Below the pieces are notes generated by a model. It did no database searches. It was not told where the DNA came from and saw only the letters and a list, made by a program, of their open reading frames with translations. Position numbers and translations under genes: made by a program. Shown in pieces: positions 16,815-25,224 of a DNA stretch of 64,000 nucleotides; within the stretch, counting starts at the first letter, position 1; every line of letters begins with the position of its first letter. Location of the stretch: positions 62,001 through 126,000 of the forward strand of contig NZ_JARFYN010000001.1 in assembly GCF_030272695.1 (NCBI RefSeq), read 5' to 3'. Source of the stretch: Martinezella calliandrae. GTDB taxonomy: Bacteria; Pseudomonadota; Alphaproteobacteria; Rhizobiales; Rhizobiaceae.

Positions 16815-16890
16815 AAGCGGTTTTCCGTCCGGGATTGTGAAAAACAATGATAGAGCGGTGCTTTCCGTGAATAGCTGAACCGCTCCGAGA
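16815..16890. repeat. Rhizobial-type intergenic palindromic repeat
   Basis: The stretch contains GCGGTTTTCCGTCCGG, AAAAACAATGATAGAGCGG and an inverted pair GAGCGGT (16853-16859) / ACCGCTC (16879-16885). This wording recurs between genes in rhizobial genomes. The hairpin could act on the mRNA end of the NTF2-like gene. Confidence 0.5.
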
Positions 16891-16899
16891 CAAGAGACC

Positions 16900-17463
16900 A
16901 TGACGCGTACCATCTTTGAAAAATCGGACGCCATAACCCTCGTATCCGAGGTCTTTCGCGAACTCGGCTACGAGGGTGCATCGATGAGTAACATCAAGGC
17001 GCGCACCAAACTGTCAAAAGGCAGCCTCTATCATTTCTTCCCCGGCGGAAAGGAAGAGATGGCCGCAGAGATCATGGCCAATATCGATGCGTGGTTCGTC
17101 AACGAAATGTTCAAGCCGCTCGAAAAGGGCGAACCGCGCGCCGCCATTGCCCGAATGTGGGAGATGACAGACGCTTATTTCCGCTCCGGCCGCCGCATCT
17201 GCCTTATCGGCGCCTTTGCGCTGGACGAAACGCGCGACCGTTTCCCAGGGGTGATTGAGGGCTATTTCAAACGTTGGATCGCAGCTCTTGCCGGCGCAAT
17301 GATGAGGGCGGGCGTCGAAGCATTAGAGGCGCATGAACTCGCCGAAGAAGCTGTTGTCGGCATTCAGGGCGCACTGACACTTACCAGAGCGCTTCAGGAC
17401 GATGAGATTTTTGGGCGGATGCTTCAAAGGTTGAGGAGGCGAGTGGAAACCAGGTTGCAGTGA
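16900..17463 (+). CDS. TetR-family transcriptional regulator
   Basis: Repressor-type protein of 187 residues. The N-terminal helix-turn-helix (about 10-55) reads F-R-E-L-G-Y-E-G-A-S-M-S-N-I-K-A-R-T-K-L-S-K-G-S-L-Y with H-F-F-P-G-G-K-E-E following, a pattern typical of the YxaF/LmrA-like TetR group. The C-terminal helices form the ligand domain. It most likely controls the upstream NTF2-like gene and itself. Confidence 0.88.
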   Translation: MTRTIFEKSDAITLVSEVFRELGYEGASMSNIKARTKLSKGSLYHFFPGGKEEMAAEIMANIDAWFVNEMFKPLEKGEPRAAIARMWEMTDAYFRSGRRICLIGAFALDETRDRFPGVIEGYFKRWIAALAGAMMRAGVEALEAHELAEEAVVGIQGALTLTRALQDDEIFGRMLQRLRRRVETRLQ

Positions 17464-17473
17464 GCCTTTTCGC

Positions 17474-18028
17474 TTATCGTTCTGCCGACCGCCGTCGTAT
17501 TTTTTCCGGATACCACCCCGTAAACCTGATCGCTGCCACAACCACCACGATGGTTGCGACTATTGCCACCTGAGCCGGTACGTCAGGCGCATAGAGTAAG
17601 ACTGCATCCGCGGCTGCCATAGCCGCGAAGGCGAGCGCCCAGACCGAGGTGATCACATAGTTCGTCCTGATGAAGACAGGGCTGTCCCATAATTCCCGTG
17701 CCACCTGTTCGCGCGCATACTGCAGCGTGAACGGCCGGCGGATCAGGATGGAAATCAGGACGATTGCAACCAACCCCGAATCGACTGCCAGACGAACAGC
17801 GAAAATCGATCCCATGAGACCGCCCAGCGCAGCGTAAAAAGCAAGGCCGCTGAAGAGTACTGTCGTGCCGATGTCGAGAATTTTCGGCGCCTTACCCAGA
17901 ATAAACCAATCGCGCAGCAAAAGAATGAACGAGGCGAGCGCTGCTAGCAGCAGCGCCTCGGTCGGGCCAACGAATCGGTCCGCGACCGCAAAAACGATGA
18001 AAGGCAAAAACGCCAGGAGAACGCCCAT
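17474..18028 (-). CDS. Integral membrane protein, function unknown
   Basis: Protein of 184 residues with about six predicted helices (starting L-L-A-F-L-P-F-I-V-F-A-V-A), a charged loop with R-R-P-F-T-L-Q-Y-A-R-E-Q-V-A-R-E-L-W near the middle, and a basic C-terminus. I start at ATG 18028 with a GGA-containing site upstream; the frame is open further 5' but runs over the palindromic intergenic region and the divergent TetR start. It resembles small intracellular-septation-like membrane proteins by eye, without firm assignment. Divergence from the TetR gene at 18151 suggests it is that repressor's target. Confidence 0.75.
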   Translation of the reverse strand: MGVLLAFLPFIVFAVADRFVGPTEALLLAALASFILLLRDWFILGKAPKILDIGTTVLFSGLAFYAALGGLMGSIFAVRLAVDSGLVAIVLISILIRRPFTLQYAREQVARELWDSPVFIRTNYVITSVWALAFAAMAAADAVLLYAPDVPAQVAIVATIVVVVAAIRFTGWYPEKIRRRSAER

Positions 18029-18080
18029 TGGTTTTCCGTCCGTTGAAAGGGTGGGGCGCCGCGAAAACCTCGTCGCGCCT

Positions 18081-18147
18081 AATATTGACAGTGACAATAT
18101 TGGGCGCTTCACACTTGTCAACGAAAATGTTTCCATCGTAAACATTT
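18081..18147. promoter_or_regulatory. Operator candidates between divergent TetR and membrane-protein genes
   Basis: Two inverted repeats occupy the divergent region: AATATTG (18081-18087) / CAATATT (18095-18101), and AAATGTTT (18125-18132) / AAACATTT (18140-18147). Both have 7-base spacers, the size of TetR-family operators. The second ends four bases before the TetR start codon, which lacks a Shine-Dalgarno sequence. Confidence 0.5.
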
Positions 18148-18150
18148 GAC

Positions 18151-18783
18151 ATGAATCATGAAGCAACCGATGCCGCGTCTCGTCGCGCCTATCACCATGG
18201 TGACCTGAAAGCTGCCCTGCTCGCCGAGGCGGAAACAATTCTGGAAAAGGACGGCATTCAGGCTCTGACACTTCGCGCCGCAGCGCGAGCCGCCGGTGTC
18301 TCGCATGCCGCACCCAAGAACCATTTCGGCGATCTGACCGGCCTACTGAGTGAGCTGGCAGCGCTCGGTTTCCTTCGCTTCAGCGCCGCACTTGCCGATG
18401 CGATGACTGAAGCCGGTGACGATCCGCGCCAGCGAATCAAGGCGATGGGCCGCGGTTATGTCGGCTTCGCCACCACCCATCCTGGCCTCTTCGCCCTCAT
18501 GTTTCGCAGTGAACTGCTCGACTACGACCGACCGGCGCTGCGCGATGCCACCCTCGCCGCCCGTCAGGCGCTTGCTGCCGCCGTTCGGGCGCGCGCGCCC
18601 GACCCGTCGGCGCAGCCATTGCAGATGGCGGCGCAGGCGGCGGCGTTTTGGTCGCTGGTGCACGGCTTCGCCACGCTGCGGCTCGAGGGACGCCTGAACG
18701 GCATGATCGGATCGCTTCCCGGCAATGAAACGGCGGATAGTTTGCTCGACGCGGTGCTGGCAACCATTCGCGTCGCCGATTGA
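18151..18783 (+). CDS. TetR/AcrR-family transcriptional regulator
   Basis: Regulator of 210 residues. The N-terminal helix-turn-helix includes Y-H-H-G-D-L-K-A-A-L-L, L-T-L-R-A-A-A-R-A-A-G-V-S-H-A-A-P-K-N-H-F-G, typical of the subgroup with a WHG-type C-terminal domain; F-V-x-F-A-x-x-H-P-G-L-F-A-L-M-F appears in the ligand domain. No Shine-Dalgarno site precedes ATG 18151. The membrane-protein gene at 17474-18028 is the probable target. The 3' end abuts remnants of a cupin gene on the other strand. Confidence 0.88.
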   Translation: MNHEATDAASRRAYHHGDLKAALLAEAETILEKDGIQALTLRAAARAAGVSHAAPKNHFGDLTGLLSELAALGFLRFSAALADAMTEAGDDPRQRIKAMGRGYVGFATTHPGLFALMFRSELLDYDRPALRDATLAARQALAAAVRARAPDPSAQPLQMAAQAAAFWSLVHGFATLRLEGRLNGMIGSLPGNETADSLLDAVLATIRVAD

Positions 18784-19125
18784 GATCCTTGGAGGCTACC
18801 GTCGCTTTGGGTCGTGGCGGCTCCGGTGGAGCGAGCACACTGATGCCGAATTTCGGGGCGACCGAGCGCAAATGACCGATCCGTTCCGGCGTCGGCGCCA
18901 CGGCCGGACCTGGAACGGCGCCTTCATCGAGGGCAAAGCCAGCTTGCGAGATCATCTCGTCTCGCTAGGTTTCAGGACAAAACTGTTTTCGCCGATCGCT
19001 ACGTCCAGCTCTCCCTCGAGCATATGCATCGATTCGTCGTCATCGGCTTGAACATGCAGCCCGCCATCGCCGCCTGGCGGCATGATGCCCTCGATCAGCG
19101 TGAACTGGCCGCCGGTTTAGGCAGA
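18784..19125 (-). pseudogene. Decayed cupin-domain protein
   Basis: The minus strand of about 19110-18965 reads G-G-Q-F-T-L-I-E-G-I-M-P-P-G-G-D-G-G-L-H-V and then D-D-D-E-S-M-H-M-L-E-G-E-L-D-V, a clear cupin barrel segment, ending at a stop soon after F-V-L-K-P-S-E. In another frame, about 18955-18810 reads S-Q-A-G-F-A-L-D-E-G-A-V-P and F-G-I-S-V-L-A-P-P, which resembles the C-terminus of the same cupin family (the G-I-E-I-L-G-P-P ending). The middle of the protein and the N-terminus are missing, so the gene has lost a central block and its frame. Boundaries are approximate. Confidence 0.6.
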
Positions 19126-19483
19126 AGATAGCAGCACCTTCATCTGGACTCCTAGAAAGAGATATGTCGGCGGATAGGATACATGCTGAAAGTTTGGTGT
19201 GATCAACTTGTATTTCTGACACGAAGCGGAGAGGGCGCTGAACAGATGCCCTTTGAAACTAATGTGACGTTTCATCGCGCCAAAGTGATTGTGATGAAAA
19301 CCGAGCCGATGGAAATCGCTGGGAACACTGCCTAGCCTGAAAACGCGGCTGGTAAATGCGGCCAACGCCCCCATTTTAAACAATCGTCCACAAAAACGTG
19401 GCAGTATCAATCATCTTTGATTCGCTACTGTCCAAGCTCCTGTGCTCCAACAGAAACGGGAGCGTCGAGGAGATGGGTAGACC
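19126..19483. other. Intergenic stretch without recognised gene
   Basis: The 358 bases between the cupin remnant and the glucanase gene contain no convincing coding frame, tRNA or repeat. Composition is more AT-rich than the surrounding genes, and the part close to 19440-19483 presumably holds the glucanase promoter. Confidence 0.4.
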
Positions 19484-20809
19484 ATGCTGCAACAGACCAA
19501 CGAGACCGACGATGCGTTGATCGATCGACTGCAACGTTCCGCTTTCGAGTATTTCATGCTGTACACCAACCCGGAAAATGGGCTGGTTGCGGACACCTCA
19601 ATCAAGACGAGCCATTGCAGTATCGCCGCCGTTGGCTTCGCACTGTCGAGCTATCCGGTCGCCGTCGAACGCGGCTGGGTCAGCCGCGCGGACGCGGCAC
19701 AGCGCGTGTTGACCGCGCTCAATTTCTTTGCCGAAAGCCAACAAGGCGAAGAGCGCGGCGCCACCGGGCATCGCGGCTTCTACTACCACTTCCTCTACAT
19801 GGCGACTGGCAACCGCGCCTGGAACAGCGAGCTCTCGACCATCGATACGGGCCTCTTCCTGATCGGCGTATTGACGGCAGCCGCCTATTTCAAGGGTTCC
19901 AGCCGGGATGAAAAGGACATCCGCAAGCAGGCGCAGTTTCTCTACGAGCGTTGCGATTGGCACTGGGCGCTGAACAAAGGCCAGACGATCAGCATGGGCT
20001 GGAAACCGAGCAGCGGTTTCCTGCGCTGGCGCTATCAAGGCTACGACGAGGCGATCTTCCTTTATGTGCTGGCGCTCGCTTCACCCACCCATCCCGTGCC
20101 GTCATCAAGCTATGACGCCTTCGCTTCGACCTATACCTGGATGATGTTCAAGGACAGGCCCTATCTCTATGCCGGGCCGCTGTTCATCCATCTCTTTTCG
20201 CACGCCTGGATCGATTTTCGCGACATCCGCGACCGGCATGTGGCCGACAAGGAAACCGATTATTTCCGCAACACCCAGACGGCGATTGCCGTTCAGCGCG
20301 ATTACACCGACCGTAATCCCGGCCACTTCGTCGGATATGCCAAGGACATCTGGGGCCTGTCGGCCTGCGATGGCCCGAATCCGACTGGCACCAAGCACAG
20401 CCGGCGTTATAGCCCGAAAGTTCTCGGCTATGCCGCGCGCGGCGCCCCTCTCGGTCCCGATGACGGCACCATCGCGCCCTGGGGGCCGCTCTCCTGCCTG
20501 CCGTTCGACCGCCAAGCCGCAATCTACGGCACCAGGGCCCTGCTCGCCGCTTATCCGAACCTTTTGCTGGGCGGGCGCTTTCCCGGCGGCTTCAATCCCA
20601 GCGTCAAAGGTCCCGGCCCTGAGGGCTGGGTCGACGATCGCTCCGTCGCCATCGACCAGGGCCTGCTGGTCATGATGATCGAAAATGAGCGTACCGGCCT
20701 GATCTGGGACCTGATGCGGCAATCACCGATCCTGCGCCGCGGCCTGGAACGCGCCGGCTTCACCGGCGGCTGGCTGGACGAAAAGCAGGCTGCACCGGCG
20801 ATCGCCTGA
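19484..20809 (+). CDS. Glucoamylase-domain (GH144-type) protein, likely beta-1,2-glucan active
   Basis: Protein of 441 residues matching the glucoamylase domain pattern (PF10091/GH144): R-S-A-F-E-Y-F near residue 18, P-E-N-G-L-V-A-D, S-I-A-A-V-G-F-A-L, G-F-Y-Y-H-F-L, E-L-S-T-I-D-T-G-L-F-L, and W-G-L-S-A-C-D-G-P. GH144 enzymes cleave beta-1,2-glucan, the backbone of rhizobial cyclic glucans. No signal peptide is seen, so it would act in the cytoplasm, unlike many secreted members. It stands alone, with no sugar transporter or cyclic glucan synthase next to it. Possible roles are glucan turnover or control of chain length; the activity itself is inferred from family. Confidence 0.82.
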   Translation: MLQQTNETDDALIDRLQRSAFEYFMLYTNPENGLVADTSIKTSHCSIAAVGFALSSYPVAVERGWVSRADAAQRVLTALNFFAESQQGEERGATGHRGFYYHFLYMATGNRAWNSELSTIDTGLFLIGVLTAAAYFKGSSRDEKDIRKQAQFLYERCDWHWALNKGQTISMGWKPSSGFLRWRYQGYDEAIFLYVLALASPTHPVPSSSYDAFASTYTWMMFKDRPYLYAGPLFIHLFSHAWIDFRDIRDRHVADKETDYFRNTQTAIAVQRDYTDRNPGHFVGYAKDIWGLSACDGPNPTGTKHSRRYSPKVLGYAARGAPLGPDDGTIAPWGPLSCLPFDRQAAIYGTRALLAAYPNLLLGGRFPGGFNPSVKGPGPEGWVDDRSVAIDQGLLVMMIENERTGLIWDLMRQSPILRRGLERAGFTGGWLDEKQAAPAIA

Positions 20810-20861
20810 TTTGTATCGCTGGCAGCCGCCAGGCATCTTCAGTCAGCATAGCAACGATGTG

Positions 20862-21000
20862 CCCCTCACCCTAGCTAGCTAGCCCTCTCCCAGCAAGCGG
20901 GGAGAGGGACGACGAAGCCAAACAACTATCTCCATCGCACACCGACACGTTGTTTAGCGCGCTCCGTCTGCCCGCTTGCGGGGAGAGGGTTGGGGTGAGG
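20862..21000. repeat. Inverted intergenic repeat (CCCTCTCCC... type)
   Basis: Two arms face each other: CCCCTCACCCT...CCCTCTCCC...GCAAGCGGG at 20862-20901 and CCCGCTTGCGGGGAGAGGGT...GGGGTGAGG at 20971-21000. The left arm also forms its own hairpin with GGGAGAGGG ending at 20908. This is a widespread repetitive intergenic sequence in alphaproteobacteria. It sits between two convergent genes. Confidence 0.6.
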
Positions 21001-21056
21001 AGCCATGCGCGAGAGACGCGACAAAGCACATTCACTCAACCATCATCTTCCGCGCC

Positions 21057-22046
21057 TCAAAGCCTTTCTATCGCCGCAACCACCTCATCCTCGACGATGA
21101 GGCCCTCACTCAGCGCAAGACGCCGTGAGGTCTGGCCGCGCCGGCCAGGCAGGCGGACATTGGGATCACTCGTGATTTCGCTCGCCAGCAGAGCCAGCCG
21201 CTTTGCCGTGTCGGCAGCGCTCGTTGCAGCCGGATTGATGGCGATGATCGTGTGGCCGAGCGCGGGCGGCGAACCTTGGTCGTCGAACAGCGACGAAGAT
21301 TCGAAAGAATAGTTGGCACCGGTCAGGCCGGCGGACAGGATTTCGACCATCATAGCTAGTGCCGCCCCCTTCGATTCGCCGGCAGGGATCATCGTACCGT
21401 CCAACGCCTCTTCCGGATCGGTCGTCGGCTTGCCGTCGCGGTCGTAGGCCCAATCGGCCGGGATCGGCGCGCCCTTCTGCCGGGCGGCCATGACCTTGCC
21501 GCGCGCCACTTTCGATAGGGCCAGATCGATGACAATGGGATCGGAATTCGGCAGCGGCGCGGCAAAGGCAATCGGGTTGGTGCCGAAGACTGGCCTTTTG
21601 CCGCCCCAGGGCGCTATTGCGGCCGGCGCATTGGTAACCATCAGCGCCACCAGCCCCTGGTCGGCAAAGCGCTCCACAGTTAAGCCCATCATGCCGGCAT
21701 GATGCGAACGGCTGATGGCAGCGAGTGCAATCCCCTGCTCTCGGGCGACCGCGGGAAGCTCGGCAACGGCAAGATCGAGAGCCGGATAGGCATAGCCGTT
21801 GGAGGCATCGATGCGCAGCACGGCAGGATAGGGCCGCGTGATCTTCGGTTTGGCGAAACCATCGGTCTTGCCGACCTTCGCCTGCCCGGCATAGGCGGGC
21901 ACACGGCGCAGACCATGGCCAGCCTGCCCGGCAGCCTGGGCTGCGACGAGAGCAACGGCCACAGAACGGGCATTTTCCGGGCTGACCCGATTTCGCACCA
22001 GTGCATCCACGATCAGCGTTTCGGCTTCTGCGAGTGACAGGTGCAT
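21057..22046 (-). CDS. dpkA: Ldh_2-family dehydrogenase, probable Delta1-piperideine-2-carboxylate reductase
   Basis: NAD(P)H-dependent oxidoreductase of the malate/L-lactate dehydrogenase (Ldh_2) family, 329 residues. Typical motifs are G-H-G-L-R-R-V-P at about 44-51, S-H-H-A-G-M-M-G near 115-121, the cofactor region P-W-G-G-K-R-P-V-F-G-T-N-P and P-A-G-E-S-K-G-A-A-L-A-M-M. The family includes piperideine-2-carboxylate reductases, ureidoglycolate and sulfolactate dehydrogenases. The adjacent ALDH7-like and FAD oxidase genes point to L-pipecolate formation from D-lysine-derived Delta1-piperideine-2-carboxylate. I start at ATG 22046 with AAGG ten bases upstream; the longer frame to 22124 would add 26 low-complexity Ser/Thr-rich residues. 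The symbol is by context. Confidence 0.78.
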   Translation of the reverse strand: MHLSLAEAETLIVDALVRNRVSPENARSVAVALVAAQAAGQAGHGLRRVPAYAGQAKVGKTDGFAKPKITRPYPAVLRIDASNGYAYPALDLAVAELPAVAREQGIALAAISRSHHAGMMGLTVERFADQGLVALMVTNAPAAIAPWGGKRPVFGTNPIAFAAPLPNSDPIVIDLALSKVARGKVMAARQKGAPIPADWAYDRDGKPTTDPEEALDGTMIPAGESKGAALAMMVEILSAGLTGANYSFESSSLFDDQGSPPALGHTIIAINPAATSAADTAKRLALLASEITSDPNVRLPGRRGQTSRRLALSEGLIVEDEVVAAIERL

Positions 22047-22141
22047 GGTGAAGGACCTTGGAGTGGATGTGGATGAGGAGAACGAAGAGGTTCCTATGCC
22101 CTCACTCTCCTCATCGCTATGCAATAATTGTCCCGGGTGCC

Positions 22142-23677
22142 TTATGCGACGTCGAACTTGACACCTTGCGCCAGAGGCAGCGTCCTGCCGTAGTTGATGG
22201 TGTTGGTCGCGCGCCTCATATAGGCCTTCCAGGCATCAGAGCCCGACTCGCGGCCGCCACCTGTCTCCTTCTCGCCACCGAACGCGCCGCCGATTTCAGC
22301 GCCGGAGGGCCCAAGATTGACATTGGCGATGCCGCAGTCCGAACCACGCGCCGAAACGAAAGCTTCCGCCTCGCGCATATCATTGGTGAAGATCGACGAC
22401 GAAAGACCCTGAGGCACGGCGTTATGCAGCGCCAATACCTCGTCGAAATCGCTGTATTTCATCACATAGAGGATCGGCGCGAAGGTTTCGTGCTCGACCG
22501 GACCGGTCTGTGAGGGCATCTCGACCAGGGCGGGACGAACGTAGAAGGCATCGGCTGAGAGATTTTCGACCCGCTCGCCCCCGCTAACCTTCCCACCGGC
22601 CGACAGCGCCTGGCCGAGAGCTGCCTGCATCTTGTCGAAGGCCTGCTTGTCGATCAGCGGGCCGACGAGGGTGCCGGCTTCCAGCGGATTGCCGATGGCG
22701 ACGGAGCCATAGGCCTTCTGCAAGCGTGGTACGAGCTGGTCATAAACGCTTTCATGAACGAAAAGGCGGCGCAGCGTCGTGCAGCGCTGGCCGGCCGTAC
22801 CCATGGCGGAAAAGGCGACGCCGCGCAGCGTCAGGTCGAGATCGGCCGTCGGGCAAACGATCGCCGCATTGTTGCCGCCGAGTTCAAGGATCGCGCGGGC
22901 GAAGCGACCGGCAAGACGCGGTCCGACTGCACGACCCATTGCCGTCGAGCCGGTTGCCGAAACCAAGGGAATCTTCGGATGATCCACCAGCACCTCACCA
23001 ACGTCACGACCGCCAATGATCAAGGTCGAGAGATTGGCCGGCGCCTCGCCGCCTTCGGCGACGTAACGCTTCAGCGCCTTTTCGAACAATGCCTGTACGG
23101 CGAGCGCCGTCAGCGGCGTCTTTTCCGATGGCTTCCAGACAGTTGAATTGCCACAAACGATGGCGAGCGCCGCGTTCCACGACCAGACGGCCACCGGGAA
23201 ATTGAAGGCGGAGATGATGCCAATCGGCCCCAACGGATGCCAGCTTTCCATCATCCGATGTTCGGAACGTTCGGTAGCAATGGTCAGGCCGTAGAGCTGG
23301 CGCGACAGACCGACGGCGAAATCGCAGATGTCGATCATTTCCTGCACTTCGCCAAGACCTTCCGAAGTGATCTTACCGACTTCGATGGAGACCAGACGGC
23401 CAAGCGCAGCCTTTCCGGCGCGCAGCTCTTCGCCGAGCAGGCGGATCAACTCGCCGCGCTTCGGCGCCGGCACGGCCCGCCAGGAAAGAAACGCCTCATG
23501 CGCCTTGTCGATCGCGGCTTTCGCTTCGGCAGCCGAATGCTCCCTGAGCCTGCCGATTTCAGCGCCGGTTACGGGTGAGGTGACGGCAAGTGTTCCACCG
23601 GTATAACGATCGGCGGCAACGCCGAGCTCGGTCAGAATTGCCTTGGTCTCGGTGGCGAGATCGAGTGCGGTGGTCAT
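22142..23677 (-). CDS. amaB: Aldehyde dehydrogenase, ALDH7-like (aminoadipate-semialdehyde dehydrogenase)
   Basis: NAD-dependent aldehyde dehydrogenase of 511 residues. Landmarks: F-N-F-P-V-A-V-W-S-W-N at about 158-168, W-K-P-S-E-K-T at 181-187, catalytic Glu E265 in E-L-G-G-N-N, catalytic Cys C299 in G-Q-R-C-T-T, and the C-terminal P-S-G-A-E-I-G-G-A-F-G-G-E-K-E-T-G-G-G-R-E. These are features of the ALDH7/antiquitin group that oxidises 2-aminoadipate semialdehyde to 2-aminoadipate in lysine breakdown. A good ribosome-binding site (GAGGAAG) precedes ATG 23677. The neighbouring oxidase and Ldh_2 genes support the lysine/pipecolate assignment. Confidence 0.85.
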   Translation of the reverse strand: MTTALDLATETKAILTELGVAADRYTGGTLAVTSPVTGAEIGRLREHSAAEAKAAIDKAHEAFLSWRAVPAPKRGELIRLLGEELRAGKAALGRLVSIEVGKITSEGLGEVQEMIDICDFAVGLSRQLYGLTIATERSEHRMMESWHPLGPIGIISAFNFPVAVWSWNAALAIVCGNSTVWKPSEKTPLTALAVQALFEKALKRYVAEGGEAPANLSTLIIGGRDVGEVLVDHPKIPLVSATGSTAMGRAVGPRLAGRFARAILELGGNNAAIVCPTADLDLTLRGVAFSAMGTAGQRCTTLRRLFVHESVYDQLVPRLQKAYGSVAIGNPLEAGTLVGPLIDKQAFDKMQAALGQALSAGGKVSGGERVENLSADAFYVRPALVEMPSQTGPVEHETFAPILYVMKYSDFDEVLALHNAVPQGLSSSIFTNDMREAEAFVSARGSDCGIANVNLGPSGAEIGGAFGGEKETGGGRESGSDAWKAYMRRATNTINYGRTLPLAQGVKFDVA

Positions 23678-23720
23678 GTCATCTTCCTCTTCTTGTTATG
23701 ATCGTCCAGTCCCCGTCCCC

Positions 23721-23768
23721 AGAGCATCCCGCGTTGAAGTGAAATCACCAAGCGGATAAGATGCTCTA
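23721..23768. repeat. RIME-like palindromic element
   Basis: AGAGCATCCCGCG at 23721 and AAGATGCTCT ending at 23767 form the ends of an imperfect palindrome of about 47 bases between the ALDH and oxidase genes; the right arm overlaps the oxidase stop codon. The AGAGCAT...ATGCTCT pattern is typical of Rhizobium intergenic mosaic elements and could form an mRNA hairpin between the two cistrons. Confidence 0.5.
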
Positions 23769-25058
23769 GACCCTTGCGCCAACAAAATGCGCAGCCTGGG
23801 CGCCGGCTTCGTACCACATTTCCTTCAGCGCACGAAAGCTGGCCTCACGAGGATCGGTCAGCGGCAGCGGCAGCTCGGCCTCGGAGATCTTGCCGAGAAC
23901 ATGGTCCGACAATATTTTCCCAAACACCGTGCCAGGCGCGATGCCGCGCCCGTTATAGCCGGAAAAGCCGATGACGTTCTGCGCGAACTTGTGGAAGCGT
24001 GGCAAGGCATTATCGGTCATGCCGATCTTGCCGTACCACTCGCTTTCAAAGGCGATGTCCCCGAGCTGCGGAAACAGCTTCTTCAGCGAACGCCGCGCCC
24101 AGCTCTTGTGGACGGTCAGCCCGGTATTGCGCAACGCCCCGACACTGCCGAATACAAGGCGCCCGGCCTGATCCATGCGGAAGGACGACAGGATCTCTTT
24201 CGTATCCCACACGCCCTCGCGGCCTGGCAGGACCGATTTGCGCAGGTTGTCGCCGAGCGGCACTGTGGCAAAATTGAAATAGGGCAAATGTACCTGCTCA
24301 TTACGCACCTGTTCCCACGGGCCGGTGCTGTAGGCATCCGTCGCGACGATGATCCAATCCGCGCTGACACTGCCGCCCGCCGTCTTGACGATCCATCGCC
24401 CGGCATTTTTCTCGGCCGCGGTCACGTTGCTGCCGGTATGGATCACAACACCGGCCTTAGAAGCCGCATGCGCCAAACCGCGGACATAGGCGAGCGGCTG
24501 CAGCGTGCCGGCGCGCATGTCGAGCAGCGCCCCCGCGTAAGCCGAACTCCCCACCCGCAGCGCTGTCTCGTTAGCATCAAGCACGGTGACCGGAGCACCG
24601 CGCTTGCCCCATTGGCGGGCGCGCTCCTCGATCTCCTTCAGTCCCTCGGATCCGACGGCGCAGTGGAGCGTGCCGTTGCGCTCGAGCTCGCAGGCGATGC
24701 CGTGCTTCTCGATCAGCTCCATCACCAGCCTTGGCGCATTGCCCAGGAGTTCCAGCAGCCGTTCCCCATGGATCGGACCGAGCACGCCGGGCAGGTCGCC
24801 GGGCATGACCCACATGCCGGCATTGATCAGGCCGACATTTCGCCCCGCGCCGCCAAAGCCGATTTCATTGGCTTCCAGCAGCACGACCCTGGTTCCGGAT
24901 TCGGCCAGATGCAGCGCCGAGGACAGCCCGGTATAGCCGCCGCCGACCACCACCACGTCAGCCGAAATATTGCCCGCCAGCGGCCCCGTCGCGGGTGCCG
25001 GCGGTGCGGTTTTCTCCCACAACCCGTGAGAACGAGGGTCGTTCAGCATAGAGTCCAT
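23766..25058 (-). CDS. amaA: FAD-dependent amino acid oxidase, probable L-pipecolate oxidase
   Basis: DAO-family flavoprotein of 430 residues. The FAD dinucleotide fold is at about 34-68 (V-V-V-G-G-G-Y-T-G-L-S-S-A-L-H-L and the E in V-V-L-L-E-A-N-E), followed by G-G-A-G-R-N-V-G-L. The C-terminal G-Y-N-G-R-G-I-A-P-G-T-V-F-G-K motif completes the FAD site. In pseudomonads AmaA oxidises L-pipecolate to Delta1-piperideine-6-carboxylate, whose open form is the substrate of the adjacent ALDH. Close relatives oxidise gamma-glutamylputrescine or other amines, so substrate assignment rests on context. Start codon ATG 25058 or 25049. Confidence 0.78.
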   Translation of the reverse strand: MDSMLNDPRSHGLWEKTAPPAPATGPLAGNISADVVVVGGGYTGLSSALHLAESGTRVVLLEANEIGFGGAGRNVGLINAGMWVMPGDLPGVLGPIHGERLLELLGNAPRLVMELIEKHGIACELERNGTLHCAVGSEGLKEIEERARQWGKRGAPVTVLDANETALRVGSSAYAGALLDMRAGTLQPLAYVRGLAHAASKAGVVIHTGSNVTAAEKNAGRWIVKTAGGSVSADWIIVATDAYSTGPWEQVRNEQVHLPYFNFATVPLGDNLRKSVLPGREGVWDTKEILSSFRMDQAGRLVFGSVGALRNTGLTVHKSWARRSLKKLFPQLGDIAFESEWYGKIGMTDNALPRFHKFAQNVIGFSGYNGRGIAPGTVFGKILSDHVLGKISEAELPLPLTDPREASFRALKEMWYEAGAQAAHFVGARV

Positions 25059-25224
25059 CCAATTGCCTAAAAGAATCCGGCCAATCTAGCGCGACCACCT
25101 GATTTGCGGAAGCGGCAAGAGCGACATGCAGTGGACAGAGAAAACTTGCATGCCCATGTCGCTTTCGACCATTATAGAGTGCAGCGCCGGCCGCCGTCGC
25201 GGCCGCGACAGTCAGGACAATCTC

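Noticed and set aside
20862..21000. The CCCTCTCCC inverted arms as a possible mobile-element end or CRISPR repeat
   Set aside because: Only two arms in opposite orientation, no spacers or transposase; it is a common intergenic repeat.
23787..25070. Long open frame of over 400 codons antisense to the FAD oxidase gene
   Set aside because: GC-rich codon bias leaves opposite frames open; the translation shows no domain and the minus-strand protein is a clear DAO-family enzyme.
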